The notes beneath the pieces were generated by a model. That model saw only the letters and a program-made list of their open reading frames with translations, was not told the origin of the DNA and made no database searches. Positions 56,642 through 64,000 of a stretch of DNA of 64,000 nucleotides are shown here, piece after piece (positions within the stretch are counted from its first letter, which is position 1; each line of letters opens with the position of its first letter). The position numbers and the translations under genes are program-made. This stretch comes from Durusdinium trenchii (taxonomy: Eukaryota > Sar > Dinophyceae > Suessiales > Symbiodiniaceae): contig CAXAMN010021224.1 of NCBI GenBank assembly GCA_963970005.1, positions 469,167 to 533,166 on the forward strand, read 5' to 3'.

Positions 56642-59381
56642 ACCTCCACTACATCGAGAAGAACCACCTCGTGCTCCTCTACCTGCTCAACCCGCGGCAG
56701 CGCCATTGGAACCGGCACCGCGTGTCGTAAGGCGGCGCCTGGCTTTGGAGGACGCACCTCCAGATGTGGCTGAGCCACCACCAGTATCCGTGGCTGAGCC
56801 ACCATTGGAACCTGCCCCTACATCTGGTGTCGATGTGCCGATTGATGATTCAGGTGGTCTATCCGACTATTCACCGACTTCGCCGGCAGATTCACCACGT
56901 CCTGATCATCCACCAGATTGGGAGCAATTGCCTACAGAGGCCCGAAGACAGCGTCTCACAGATGATGTTCCTTTCAGCATTAAGCGGAAACTGCAAGGAT
57001 CCACCACTTCAGAACTCCCCTTGAAGAGGGCCAGACCGAGCACAGCTTTGTTCATGCACGTGCTCGCTTCCACAGTTTCAGAAGGACCTGCCAACGAATG
57101 GATCACCCGCCATGAAGTGGAACTGCTCAGGCAACTCACTGGATTGCCGATCACAGCTGCGAGGCTACATCGCTTTCCCCGAAAACGGTTCATGAAGCCA
57201 CCTCGCAAGCGAGCTCGGGTGACAATTTTGATGGGCAAGGATCCGGACAACATCTTCATGGTGGAAGAAGATCAAGAGGAAGCTGCAAAGCATCCCCGGC
57301 GGAGGTCATCTTTTCCATGGCGAGGAATGACTTTCTTTTTGAAGAATGAGCCACCGCCAACAGAGCAGAAAACCTACATCCAGCTTCCTGATGGGATCTA
57401 TGAGGCCAATTTGAAAGAGGAGGAGCGACGACAGTTTGAGCATCTTTGGCTGGAAGATCTGCATGATCACCTGCTGGCAGAGGTGATGCTCCTTAAGCTC
57501 AAGCAGAGCGGCAAGGAATTGGATCCAAAGTTCTTTGATGAGAAGGAGCGTGCAGAGTTCCTCAAAGCAGATGCCAAAGAGTGGCAGCAGTGGGTCCGCA
57601 ATAAAGTCATCAAGCGGTTGTCAAAGGAGGAGGAAGCAAAGATTCCCAGGCACCTCATTTTCAAAGCTCCTTTGCGAATGGTGCGAGTCAACAAGCAGAC
57701 TCAACTCCTGGCACCGTTGGTGGCGAAATCCCGTCTGGTAGTTCCTGGACACCGAGATCCTGGATTGGGTCACTTCAGGAGCGACAGTCCTACAGCAACG
57801 CTGCAGGCAGTTCGGACGTCAAAAGCTGTGGCGGTTCGGAATGGATGGAAAGGATGGTCATTTGATGTCACCACGGCATTCCTTTCAGGTGAGAACCTCA
57901 CCAGAGACGTCTATGTCAGAGCTCCAGAAGAAGGTCTACCAGCAGTTGAGGGAGAGCCTCCGGTGAAAGCTGGAGAATTGATGAAGATCCTCCGATCTGC
58001 GTACGGCTTGGTTGAAAGCCCAAGGCTTTGGTACTTGCGTGCTAGCAAGCTGCTCACGACCACACCTCTGGAAGAACTGCCCATTAGCAAGAGCAGTTTC
58101 GTGGCCGCGGAAGGCAACAAAGCCTGGAGCATTCTCAGCTTGCATGTTGATGATGGGCTCTTGTTTGGCGATGAAGGTGATCCACGCTTTCAGAAGTTGA
58201 AGAGTGACATCAACAAGATGTTCACGATCAAAGAATGGAAGTCGATTCCTTTGACCTTCCTAGGCGTGGACCTCAAGCAAAAGGGTGAAGAACTTTTTGA
58301 CGATATGTCAAACTACATCGCCAAGATCGCCCTTCCAAGCATGAAGCTGGAGCCCAAGAATGATGACAAGCCACTTGATGCCCAGCAGCTCACGGCATAT
58401 CGACAGTTGGTCATGAGATTGCGATGGCCTGGCCAGCAGTCAATGCCGCAGCTTTTGTACAAGACGAGCAAGCTGGCGCAGTATGCAACAAAAGCCACGA
58501 TGGGTGACTATAAGGCGGCCCTTCAGCTTTTTGAAGAATGCAAAGAAGAAGCTCGCCAAGGCAGATCTGTTCTGCCGTACCCTCGGATCCGTGGCAAGTT
58601 GTTTTTGGTGACCTACTTTGACGCCAGCTTGGGCAAGGAGAAGGATGGCAAATCGCAACTTGGTGCGATTCACTTTTTGTCCAATGAAGATGTCATTCAT
58701 GGACCACAGCCAGCTGCAGCAATCGACTACACGACCAACAAAAGCAGCAGAGTTGTTCGAAGTTCCATGGCAGCAGAGTCATGCTCGCTCAGTGTGGCGG
58801 TGGACAGGCATTTGTACATTCGCCTGATTGCGGACATGATGTTGCATGGCGTTTTCAAAGTTGGCTCCGACTGGCGTGAGAAGCTTCGTGTCGGAGGTGG
58901 CATCGTGACAGATGCGAAGTCTCTTTTCGATCATCTTGGAGCAACTGGTCAAATTCCGGCTGAAAGACAAACCATGTTAGATCTGCTTGTCGCGAAGGAC
59001 CTCTTGGAGCAGCAGATTTACAGGTTGTTTTGGGTACCAACCCATCGACAGCACGCTGATGGACTTACAAAACCTATGAAGAACGTGCTGTGGGAGGAGT
59101 ATTTGCGGAAGAAGACCATCAGTCTCAAAGAGACGCCAGAGGAACGCGAGATTGAGGAACACCGCAGGCAGCTAAGAAAGGGACAACGTGAAAGGCGGAA
59201 GATCCGTTCTAAGACTATGGCAGCGCCAAGTCAAAACACTTCATGGCGGAGCCAGAATAGCAACTGGCAGGGCCAGGACAAGTCAGTGGCAGCGCCACGT
59301 GAGACTTTTGCCGTTGGCCGCGCCAACGAATTCGCTCGGCACCGAACAGCCAACACCCTTCCTTTCCAATGTGAAAGTTGA
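56427..59381 (+). CDS. Reverse transcriptase-RNase H polyprotein (copia), +1 frame
   Basis: This frame opens after TGA 56424-56426 and overlaps ORF1 by 215 bases, lying one base ahead of it (+1). The first ATG is only at 56589, inside ORF1, so expression by +1 frameshift, splicing or internal start must be assumed. A proline/arginine-rich linker comes first. The RT has FDVTTAFLSG (Asp codon 57864-57866), the copia LRSAYGLVESPRLWY motif, and HVDDGLLFGDE (58143-58154), where HVDD replaces the usual YVDD. The RNase H has TYFDAS (Asp 58620-58622), SSMAAES (Glu 58773-58775), VTDAKSL (Asp 58911-58913) and HADGLTKPM (Asp 59058-59060), so all four acids are kept. The stop codon lies 10 bases into the 3' LTR. 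Confidence 0.92.
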   Translation, partial: EIQRGLTSTRAKPPPPRPRKKREPRPPEDPQRLRAKNILRGTKAVRRLLNQRPQMSQLPRQKKRKELPAAVEPPLHREEPPRAPLPAQPAAAPLEPAPRVVRRRLALEDAPPDVAEPPPVSVAEPPLEPAPTSGVDVPIDDSGGLSDYSPTSPADSPRPDHPPDWEQLPTEARRQRLTDDVPFSIKRKLQGSTTSELPLKRARPSTALFMHVLASTVSEGPANEWITRHEVELLRQLTGLPITAARLHRFPRKRFMKPPRKRARVTILMGKDPDNIFMVEEDQEEAAKHPRRRSSFPWRGMTFFLKNEPPPTEQKTYIQLPDGIYEANLKEEERRQFEHLWLEDLHDHLLAEVMLLKLKQSGKELDPKFFDEKERAEFLKADAKEWQQWVRNKVIKRLSKEEEAKIPRHLIFKAPLRMVRVNKQTQLLAPLVAKSRLVVPGHRDPGLGHFRSDSPTATLQAVRTSKAVAVRNGWKGWSFDVTTAFLSGENLTRDVYVRAPEEGLPAVEGEPPVKAGELMKILRSAYGLVESPRLWYLRASKLLTTTPLEELPISKSSFVAAEGNKAWSILSLHVDDGLLFGDEGDPRFQKLKSDINKMFTIKEWKSIPLTFLGVDLKQKGEELFDDMSNYIAKIALPSMKLEPKNDDKPLDAQQLTAYRQLVMRLRWPGQQSMPQLLYKTSKLAQYATKATMGDYKAALQLFEECKEEARQGRSVLPYPRIRGKLFLVTYFDASLGKEKDGKSQLGAIHFLSNEDVIHGPQPAAAIDYTTNKSSRVVRSSMAAESCSLSVAVDRHLYIRLIADMMLHGVFKVGSDWREKLRVGGGIVTDAKSLFDHLGATGQIPAERQTMLDLLVAKDLLEQQIYRLFWVPTHRQHADGLTKPMKNVLWEEYLRKKTISLKETPEEREIEEHRRQLRKGQRERRKIRSKTMAAPSQNTSWRSQNSNWQGQDKSVAAPRETFAVGRANEFARHRTANTLPFQCES

Positions 59382-59497
59382 TGTTCAGCGGTGTCTAGTG
59401 GCATGTTCGGTGTTAACTGCAGCTTGATCAAGCGCACGCAGCAAAAAGCAGCGCTTTTTAGCTTTCGCATTTTCTTAGAGCCCAATTCATCTCCGCA
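59370..59497 (+). repeat. 3' LTR
   Basis: Identical over 128 bp to the 5' LTR. The sequence just upstream (CAACACCCTTCCTTTCCAA) is pyrimidine-rich on this strand, so a normal purine-rich polypurine tract is not seen. Confidence 0.95.
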
Positions 59498-59502
59498 AGA
59501 CC
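59498..59502 (+). repeat. Right target-site duplication (AGACC) of the copia element
   Basis: Identical to 49873-49877. Confidence 0.9.
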
Positions 59503-60129
59503 GTCTTGTTTTGGTAGTCCCTGTTTGATTCATTTGATGCAGTCACTTTGTTGGGGGCTGACCATGCACACCACTGCAATGCTGGAGGACAGTAAAAAAG
59601 CACTTCAATAGATTGTTAGCACCACCCTCCAACAGGTCACCAGTGAAGACCTCCGTTTTTGTGTGCCCTACGAACCCGGGCTCTCTCAAGGTTACATGGT
59701 TTTCAGGGTCCGGACCCTGATGAATGGAATCCCATATCGAGGCTCTAAGGATTCTCACGGTCCAATCATTGCCCACCACAAGAGGAGGGTGGGAGTTCCT
59801 GGTTCCAGAGGTCTTTATGACTACAGCCCTGTGGACACCTCTTCAGTGATGAGGATGCTGATCCCGGAGTCGCTCGGCAGGAACTGCCGTCGTTCAACTA
59901 CAAACATCGCCATCCTCCGGAGTTCACTGGGTCGCAGGTCACCTTTGGGATGGGGAGCGTAGGATAGGACCAAGGGGGGTTGGACACCTCCCCACGAAAA
60001 CATCCCACGTAACCGGTCGGGCTCGTGACCAGTGAAAGTCGTGCTTTTCGATCTCCAGCTGAGCCACGTGAAGCAAACCTCAGCTGTCATGTCAAGCAAG
60101 GAGGTCCCTTCGTTTTGCTACTACCAGCA
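59503..60129. other. Intergenic stretch
   Basis: No gene is recognised. CCTCCAACAGGTCACCAGTG near 59628 matches an arm of the hairpin at 1710-1797. Confidence 0.5.
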
Positions 60130-60402
60130 ATGCCAGGAGCTACTAGCAGCGATGCCCTTGTTACTAGTCGCTTTTTGCTAGTGCCAGGAGCTACTAGTAG
60201 CGATGCCCTTGTTACTAGTAGCTTCTTGCTACTAACAGTAGTGCCAGGAGCCACTAGTAGCGATGCCCTTGTTACTACTAGCTTCTTGCTACTAACAGTA
60301 ATGCCAGGAGCTACTAGTGAGGTGGCCATGTTAGTAGTAACTTCTTGCTACTCATAGTAGTCCCAGGAGCTACTAGTAGCGATGCCCTTGCTACTACTAA
60401 TC
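60130..60402. repeat. 60-bp tandem repeat, CTACTAG-rich cluster 3
   Basis: Five units begin TGCCAGGAGCTACTAG, continue TAGCGATGCCCTTGTTACTAG, and carry a CTTCTTGCTACTAACAGTA tail. The first unit is shorter (about 52 bp) and the fourth diverges. Sixty is a multiple of three, so the frame stays open and gives a repeating PGATSSDALVTSSFLLLTV peptide. I do not treat this as a gene. Related copies are at 23327 and 47985. Confidence 0.85.
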
Positions 60403-60586
60403 CAGGTGCAAATCTGCGAGCCCGGGTCGTTTTGTTGGGGTGGATGGTCGTGGGCAGTCAGAGGCCGTGACATCACAGGCAACAGAGGAATCAGGTGATT
60501 TGTTGTTGTTGGACACCACATGACACCACATGTCTCCACAAAGGTCACTTTGATGAAGCTGCTTTTTGATGTTTGATCATTTATCG

Positions 60587-60668
60587 CCTAGGGATCCAAG
60601 TACATTCTCAGAAGGTGCTTGGACCCACCAGACCTACATAAGCGTCTCTCCAATCACCTGAGAAGGTA
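60587..60668. repeat. Family A double-hairpin repeat, copy 9
   Basis: CCTAGGGATCCAAGTAC pairs with GGTGCTTGGACCC around ATTCTCAGAAGG. The spacer ACCTACATAAGCGTCTCTCCAATCACC is that of copy 1, followed by a shortened second half (TGAGAAGGTA). Confidence 0.75.
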
Positions 60669-62143
60669 GATGGGTTGTGAAAAACCTGGACCCCTGGTCC
60701 ACCATAGAGCGAATGACCTCGGTACCCCACCGATCAGTTAAGACCGGTTTGAAGGAGGTACAATTTCAATTGTCCTTATCGTTTATAGACAATGTACAAA
60801 TCAGAGTTTGTTTATATATATATATATATACACAGTAGCTTGTTAAATTATCTAGAAGTCAACTCTTAAGATTTAGCTGCAAAATGCTCTGAAGACAGAA
60901 GCAACATGAAAGGCATTACTTTTTCATGTGTTTGCTGTCGGATTACTTTTTCCTGCAGGTGTTGACTTACTTGTCCAATTGACATACTTTTGCACTTCTG
61001 CATTTTGTGGGAATTGCCACTGCTTTTGCAACCATCAGGGACCAAGATCCAAAAACTTTTCAGCCTGCAAACAAAGCATTAGATTGCCAGTACTGAGCAA
61101 CACACAGAGTTTGTCACTTATGTTCACAGCACATTACTACTTATGTTGACATTCATTTCCAACTGTGTTCACTGGCAATTATTTTTGCATCTAGCTGCCT
61201 TCTTGGGATTTGTCCAGGTTGCCTTTGAGGAATCAGAAGCCTAGAAGCTGGCTCCGAATACACAGTAGGCTTTGTACCAACCTTCCCTTTTCTGTATGTT
61301 TCCTTCTCATCACTTTTGCACTTTTCTAAGGAAAGGCTTTAGCCATAGCCACTGTCTTCTTATTTGCCTGTCTATCTTTGCATATATATATATATATATA
61401 TTTGTGTATCTTTCCTCGTGCCTATCGATCAATCGATCTGTCTATCTATTTGTCTATCAACAATATTGTTTTTTGTTATCGCTTTGTCAATCTGCCTACC
61501 TATCTAAATAGCTATTTGTCTATTTGTTTGTGTGGCTGTGCATCTTTATGTGTATCCAATGTTCTTATTTGTTTTTGTTTTTCTCTTTCCCGAATGCGTA
61601 GCGAAGGGTTCTCGTTTAACTCTTGGGGGTCTGGGGGTAGAGCTTTGTTCGCGACCCGTTGCTTCTATGTTCGCAACCGTTGGCAACCGTCCGCCAACCG
61701 TTCGCAACCGTTCGCAACCGTTCGCAGTAGAGCGCTAAGGCGCTGCCATTGGGGGAAGCTTTTGCAAGTGACTTTTCATGGATGTGTCACGTGTCAGTTT
61801 GCGACGCTATTCCATTGTGATTTGCATGAAAATGACATGTCGCGCAAGAAGCGTGATGCATTTCGCTGCACAGGCGCAGCGTTTTGTGAGATCCTCAGTT
61901 TGCTACGCAGTTCCATTGGGATTAGCATTTGGAGAGTCGTGTTTTTGGGGTGTTGGATGTGGCCGTGCCATTGGGATTTGCGTTTCAGGATGTGGCATCG
62001 AAGCTCTGTTTTCGTGACAAGTCTCAGCTGAAATGGCGATTTTGGTGGATGGGAGTGTGCTCAGAACGGATCGAAATCATTCCAAACGTGTGGTGTGGTG
62101 CGAATTTTGTTGAAGCTCACATGAGATGATATTGTCACTTTTC
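60669..62143. other. AT-rich then repeat-rich intergenic stretch
   Basis: TA runs occur at 60815-60831 and 61382-61400, CTAT-type repeats at 61425-61510, a CAACCGTTCG 10-bp repeat at 61672-61727, and degenerate TTCCATTGGGATTTGC phrases at 61800-61985. The ORF 61378-62031 is a translation of these repeats. Confidence 0.55.
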
Positions 62144-62350
62144 GCGGCAGGCGCAGTACTTTGTGCGGGTTTTGAGGCATGGAAGTGTGATTTTCGTGGC
62201 AGGCGCAGGGAATCCTGAGGTTGCGAGGTGTGACGGAGGTGACATTGCGTGGCAGGCGCAGTACTTTGTGCGCGTTAGACGTGTGGACGCGGAAAGATGC
62301 GTGGCAGGCGCAGGGAATCGTGAGGTTGTGAGTTGTGGTAGAGGTGACTG
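62144..62350. repeat. Two-copy tandem repeat of about 107 bp
   Basis: GGCAGGCGCAGTACTTTGTGCG...GTGGCAGGCGCAGGGAATC.TGAGGTTG...GAGGTGAC occurs twice in tandem with minor changes. Confidence 0.7.
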
Positions 62351-62462
62351 TCGTTGTCTCATTGGGATTGGCGTGTGAGCGGGTGTTGTTTGGAGGGGCT
62401 GGAATCGCGAAACTGCTTGGCAGGGCTGCGTGATGTGTGTGCTCCGATGGGTGTTTCCGCTT

Positions 62463-62757
62463 GACTTTTGGAGGAAGTCTCGTACGAAACGCTCGTTTTG
62501 GAGACTTTGACACGTGAGTTTTTGAGGAAGTCTCGTACGAAACGCTCGTTTTGGAGAGTTGACACGTGACTTTTGGAGGAAGTCTCGTACGAAACGCTCG
62601 TTTTGGAGACTTGACGTGTGACTTTTGGAGGAGGTCTCGTACGAAACGCTCCGTTTTGGAGACTTGACGCGTGACTTTAGGAGGAAGTCTCGTACGAAAC
62701 GCTCGTGTTGCAGCCTCGAAGCGTGACTTTTGGAGGAAGTCTCGTACGAAACGCTCG
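62463..62757. repeat. Six-copy tandem repeat of about 53 bp
   Basis: Each unit contains GGAAGTCTCGTACGAAACGC, then TCGTTTTGGAGACTTGACNCGTGACTTTTGGA. The fourth copy has GGAGGTCTCG and an extra C. Unit length varies from 48 to 54. Confidence 0.85.
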
Positions 62758-62794
62758 CGTGACTGCTTCTAGTGTGTGGGCAGACCGTGTCGCG

Positions 62795-64000
62795 ACACGA
62801 GTGTCCCACAAGAGTGTCCCACAAGAGTGTTCCACAAGAGTGTCCCGCAACCGTGTCCCACAAGAGTGTCTCACAAGAGTGTCCCTTAAGAGTGTCCCAC
62901 AAGAGTGTCCTATAAGAGTGCCCCACAAGAGTGTCCTACAAGAGTGTCCCACAAGAGTTTCCTACAAGAGTGTCACACAAGAGTGTCCCACAAGAGTGTC
63001 CCACAAGAGTGTCCTACAAGAGTGTCCTACAAGAGTGTCCCACAAGAGTGTCCTGTAAGAGTGACCCACAAGAGTGTCCTACAAGAGTGTGTCACAAGAC
63101 TGTCCCACAAGAATGTCCGACAAGAGTGTCCCATAAGAGTGACCCACAAGAGTGCTTTTGAGAGTGTCCCACAAAGAGTGTCCTACAAGAGTGTCGTGTA
63201 AGAGTGACCCACAAGAGTGTCCTACAAGAGTGTCTCGCAAGAGAGTGTCCCATAAGAGTGACACACAAGAGTGCCCCACAAGAGTGTCCCACAAGAGTGT
63301 CCCACAAGAGTGCCCCGTAAGAGTGGCCCGCAAGAGTGTCCTACAAGAGTGTCCCACAAGAGTGTCCTACAAGAGTGTCCCGCAAGAGTGTCCTACAAGA
63401 GTGTCCCAAAACAGTCCCCCCCAAGAGTTTCCTACAAGAGTGTCCTACAAGAGTGTCCCACAAGAGTGTCCCAGAAGAGTGTCCCGCAAGAGTGTCCTAC
63501 AAGAGTGTCCCGAAACAGTGCCCCGCAAGAGTTTCCTACAAGAGTGACCCACAAGAGTGTCCTACAAGATTGTCCCACAAGAGTTTTCCACAACAGTGGC
63601 CTATATGAGTGTCCCACAAGAGTGTCCTACAAGAGTGTCCCACAAGAGTTTCCTACAAGAGTGACCCACAAGAGTGTCCTATAAGAGTGCCCCACAAGAG
63701 TGTCTTACAAGAGTGTCCCACAAGAGTTTCCTACAAGAGTGTCCTATAACAGTGTCCCACAAGAGTGTCCCACAAGAGTGTCTCACAAGAGTGTCCCACA
63801 AGAGTGTCCTACAAGAGTGTCTCACAAGAGTGTCCTACGAGAGTGTCCCACAAGAGTGTCCTACAAGAGTGTCCCACAAGAGTGTTCCACAAGAGTGTCC
63901 TATAAGAGTGCCCCACAAGAGTTTCCTACAAGAGTGTCCTACAAGAGTGTCCCACAAGAGTGTCCCACAAGAGTGTCCTACAAGAGTGTCCCACAAGAGT
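62795..64000. repeat. 13-bp minisatellite running off the window
   Basis: About 90 units of CAAGAGTGTCCYA (mainly CCCACAAGAGTGT and CCTACAAGAGTGT) occur, with occasional 14-bp or altered units. All long ORFs here on both strands (SVPQECPTRVSHK-type and CGTLLWDTLVGHS-type) are translations of this unit. Confidence 0.95.

Larger units (their letters stand above)
49878..59497 (+). mobile_element. Complete Ty1/copia LTR retrotransposon
   Basis: The element is 9.6 kb from LTR to LTR. Its LTRs are 128 bp, start TG and end CA, and I see no difference between them. A 5-bp duplication flanks it. The domain order is Gag, zinc knuckle, protease, methyltransferase-like, integrase, then RT and RNase H in a second frame. 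Integrase before RT defines Ty1/copia. Identical LTRs and long open frames point to a recent insertion. Confidence 0.95.

Noticed and set aside
61378..62031. 217-codon ORF
   Set aside because: Starts in a TA microsatellite and runs through several short repeats.
62135..63684. Several ORFs of 60-263 codons on both strands
   Set aside because: All are read from the 13-bp, 53-bp and 107-bp tandem repeats.
62795..64000. Regular repeat array considered as a CRISPR
   Set aside because: Units are 13 bp head to tail with no unique spacers, in a eukaryotic context.
1..64000. Search for the dinoflagellate spliced-leader sequence, tRNA and rRNA genes
   Set aside because: No convincing match was seen by eye on either strand.

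Overview
This window looks like nuclear DNA of a dinoflagellate, most likely a coral-symbiont-type (Symbiodiniaceae) genome. The grounds are very low gene density, abundant short hairpin repeats, long minisatellites, possible exons with GT, GC or GA donor sites, and a Ty1/copia retrotransposon of the kind that fills dinoflagellate genomes. Species assignment is inference; I found no rRNA, tRNA or spliced-leader sequence to anchor it. Two assembly gaps are present (912-921 and 29416-29815).

Layout. 1-27816: mostly non-coding DNA with many copies of a roughly 100-bp double-hairpin repeat (family A), a few hairpins of a second family with CAAACACTCCATGG-like ends (family B), microsatellites, one unrecognised basic ORF (10161-10490) and two possible J-domain exon remnants (15087-15122 and 17728-17776). 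27827-39374: an 11.5-kb Mutator-like (MULE) DNA transposon with inverted-repeat ends, a 10-bp flanking direct repeat and inverted arrays of a TGTTTTTTGCGACAG-type motif at both ends. It carries a USP-type deubiquitinase ORF, a DUF3987-like P-loop segment, a WRKY/FLYWCH-like zinc finger and a MULE DDE transposase, all on the + strand. The transposase region is interrupted by frame breaks, two of them at T7 runs. 39387-49872: intergenic DNA with more hairpins, short tandem repeats, an exon-like segment (48858-49016) and a compound microsatellite.

49878-59497: a complete, very young Ty1/copia retrotransposon with identical 128-bp LTRs, an AGACC target-site duplication and a primer-binding site resembling initiator tRNA-Met. 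A long first ORF encodes Gag, zinc knuckle, protease, a C5-methyltransferase-like domain and integrase. A second ORF in the +1 frame encodes reverse transcriptase and RNase H. 59503-64000: intergenic DNA with a 60-bp tandem repeat, one more hairpin element, a 107-bp duplication, a 53-bp tandem repeat and finally a 13-bp minisatellite that runs off the end of the window.

The two large mobile elements hold nearly all recognisable coding capacity. The copia element looks capable of recent retrotransposition. The MULE looks like a large cargo-bearing element whose transposase gene is either spliced, recoded or decaying. The most novel candidate is the MULE: its combination of USP protease, DUF3987-like ATPase segment and MULE transposase between repeat-array ends is not one I know as a described element.
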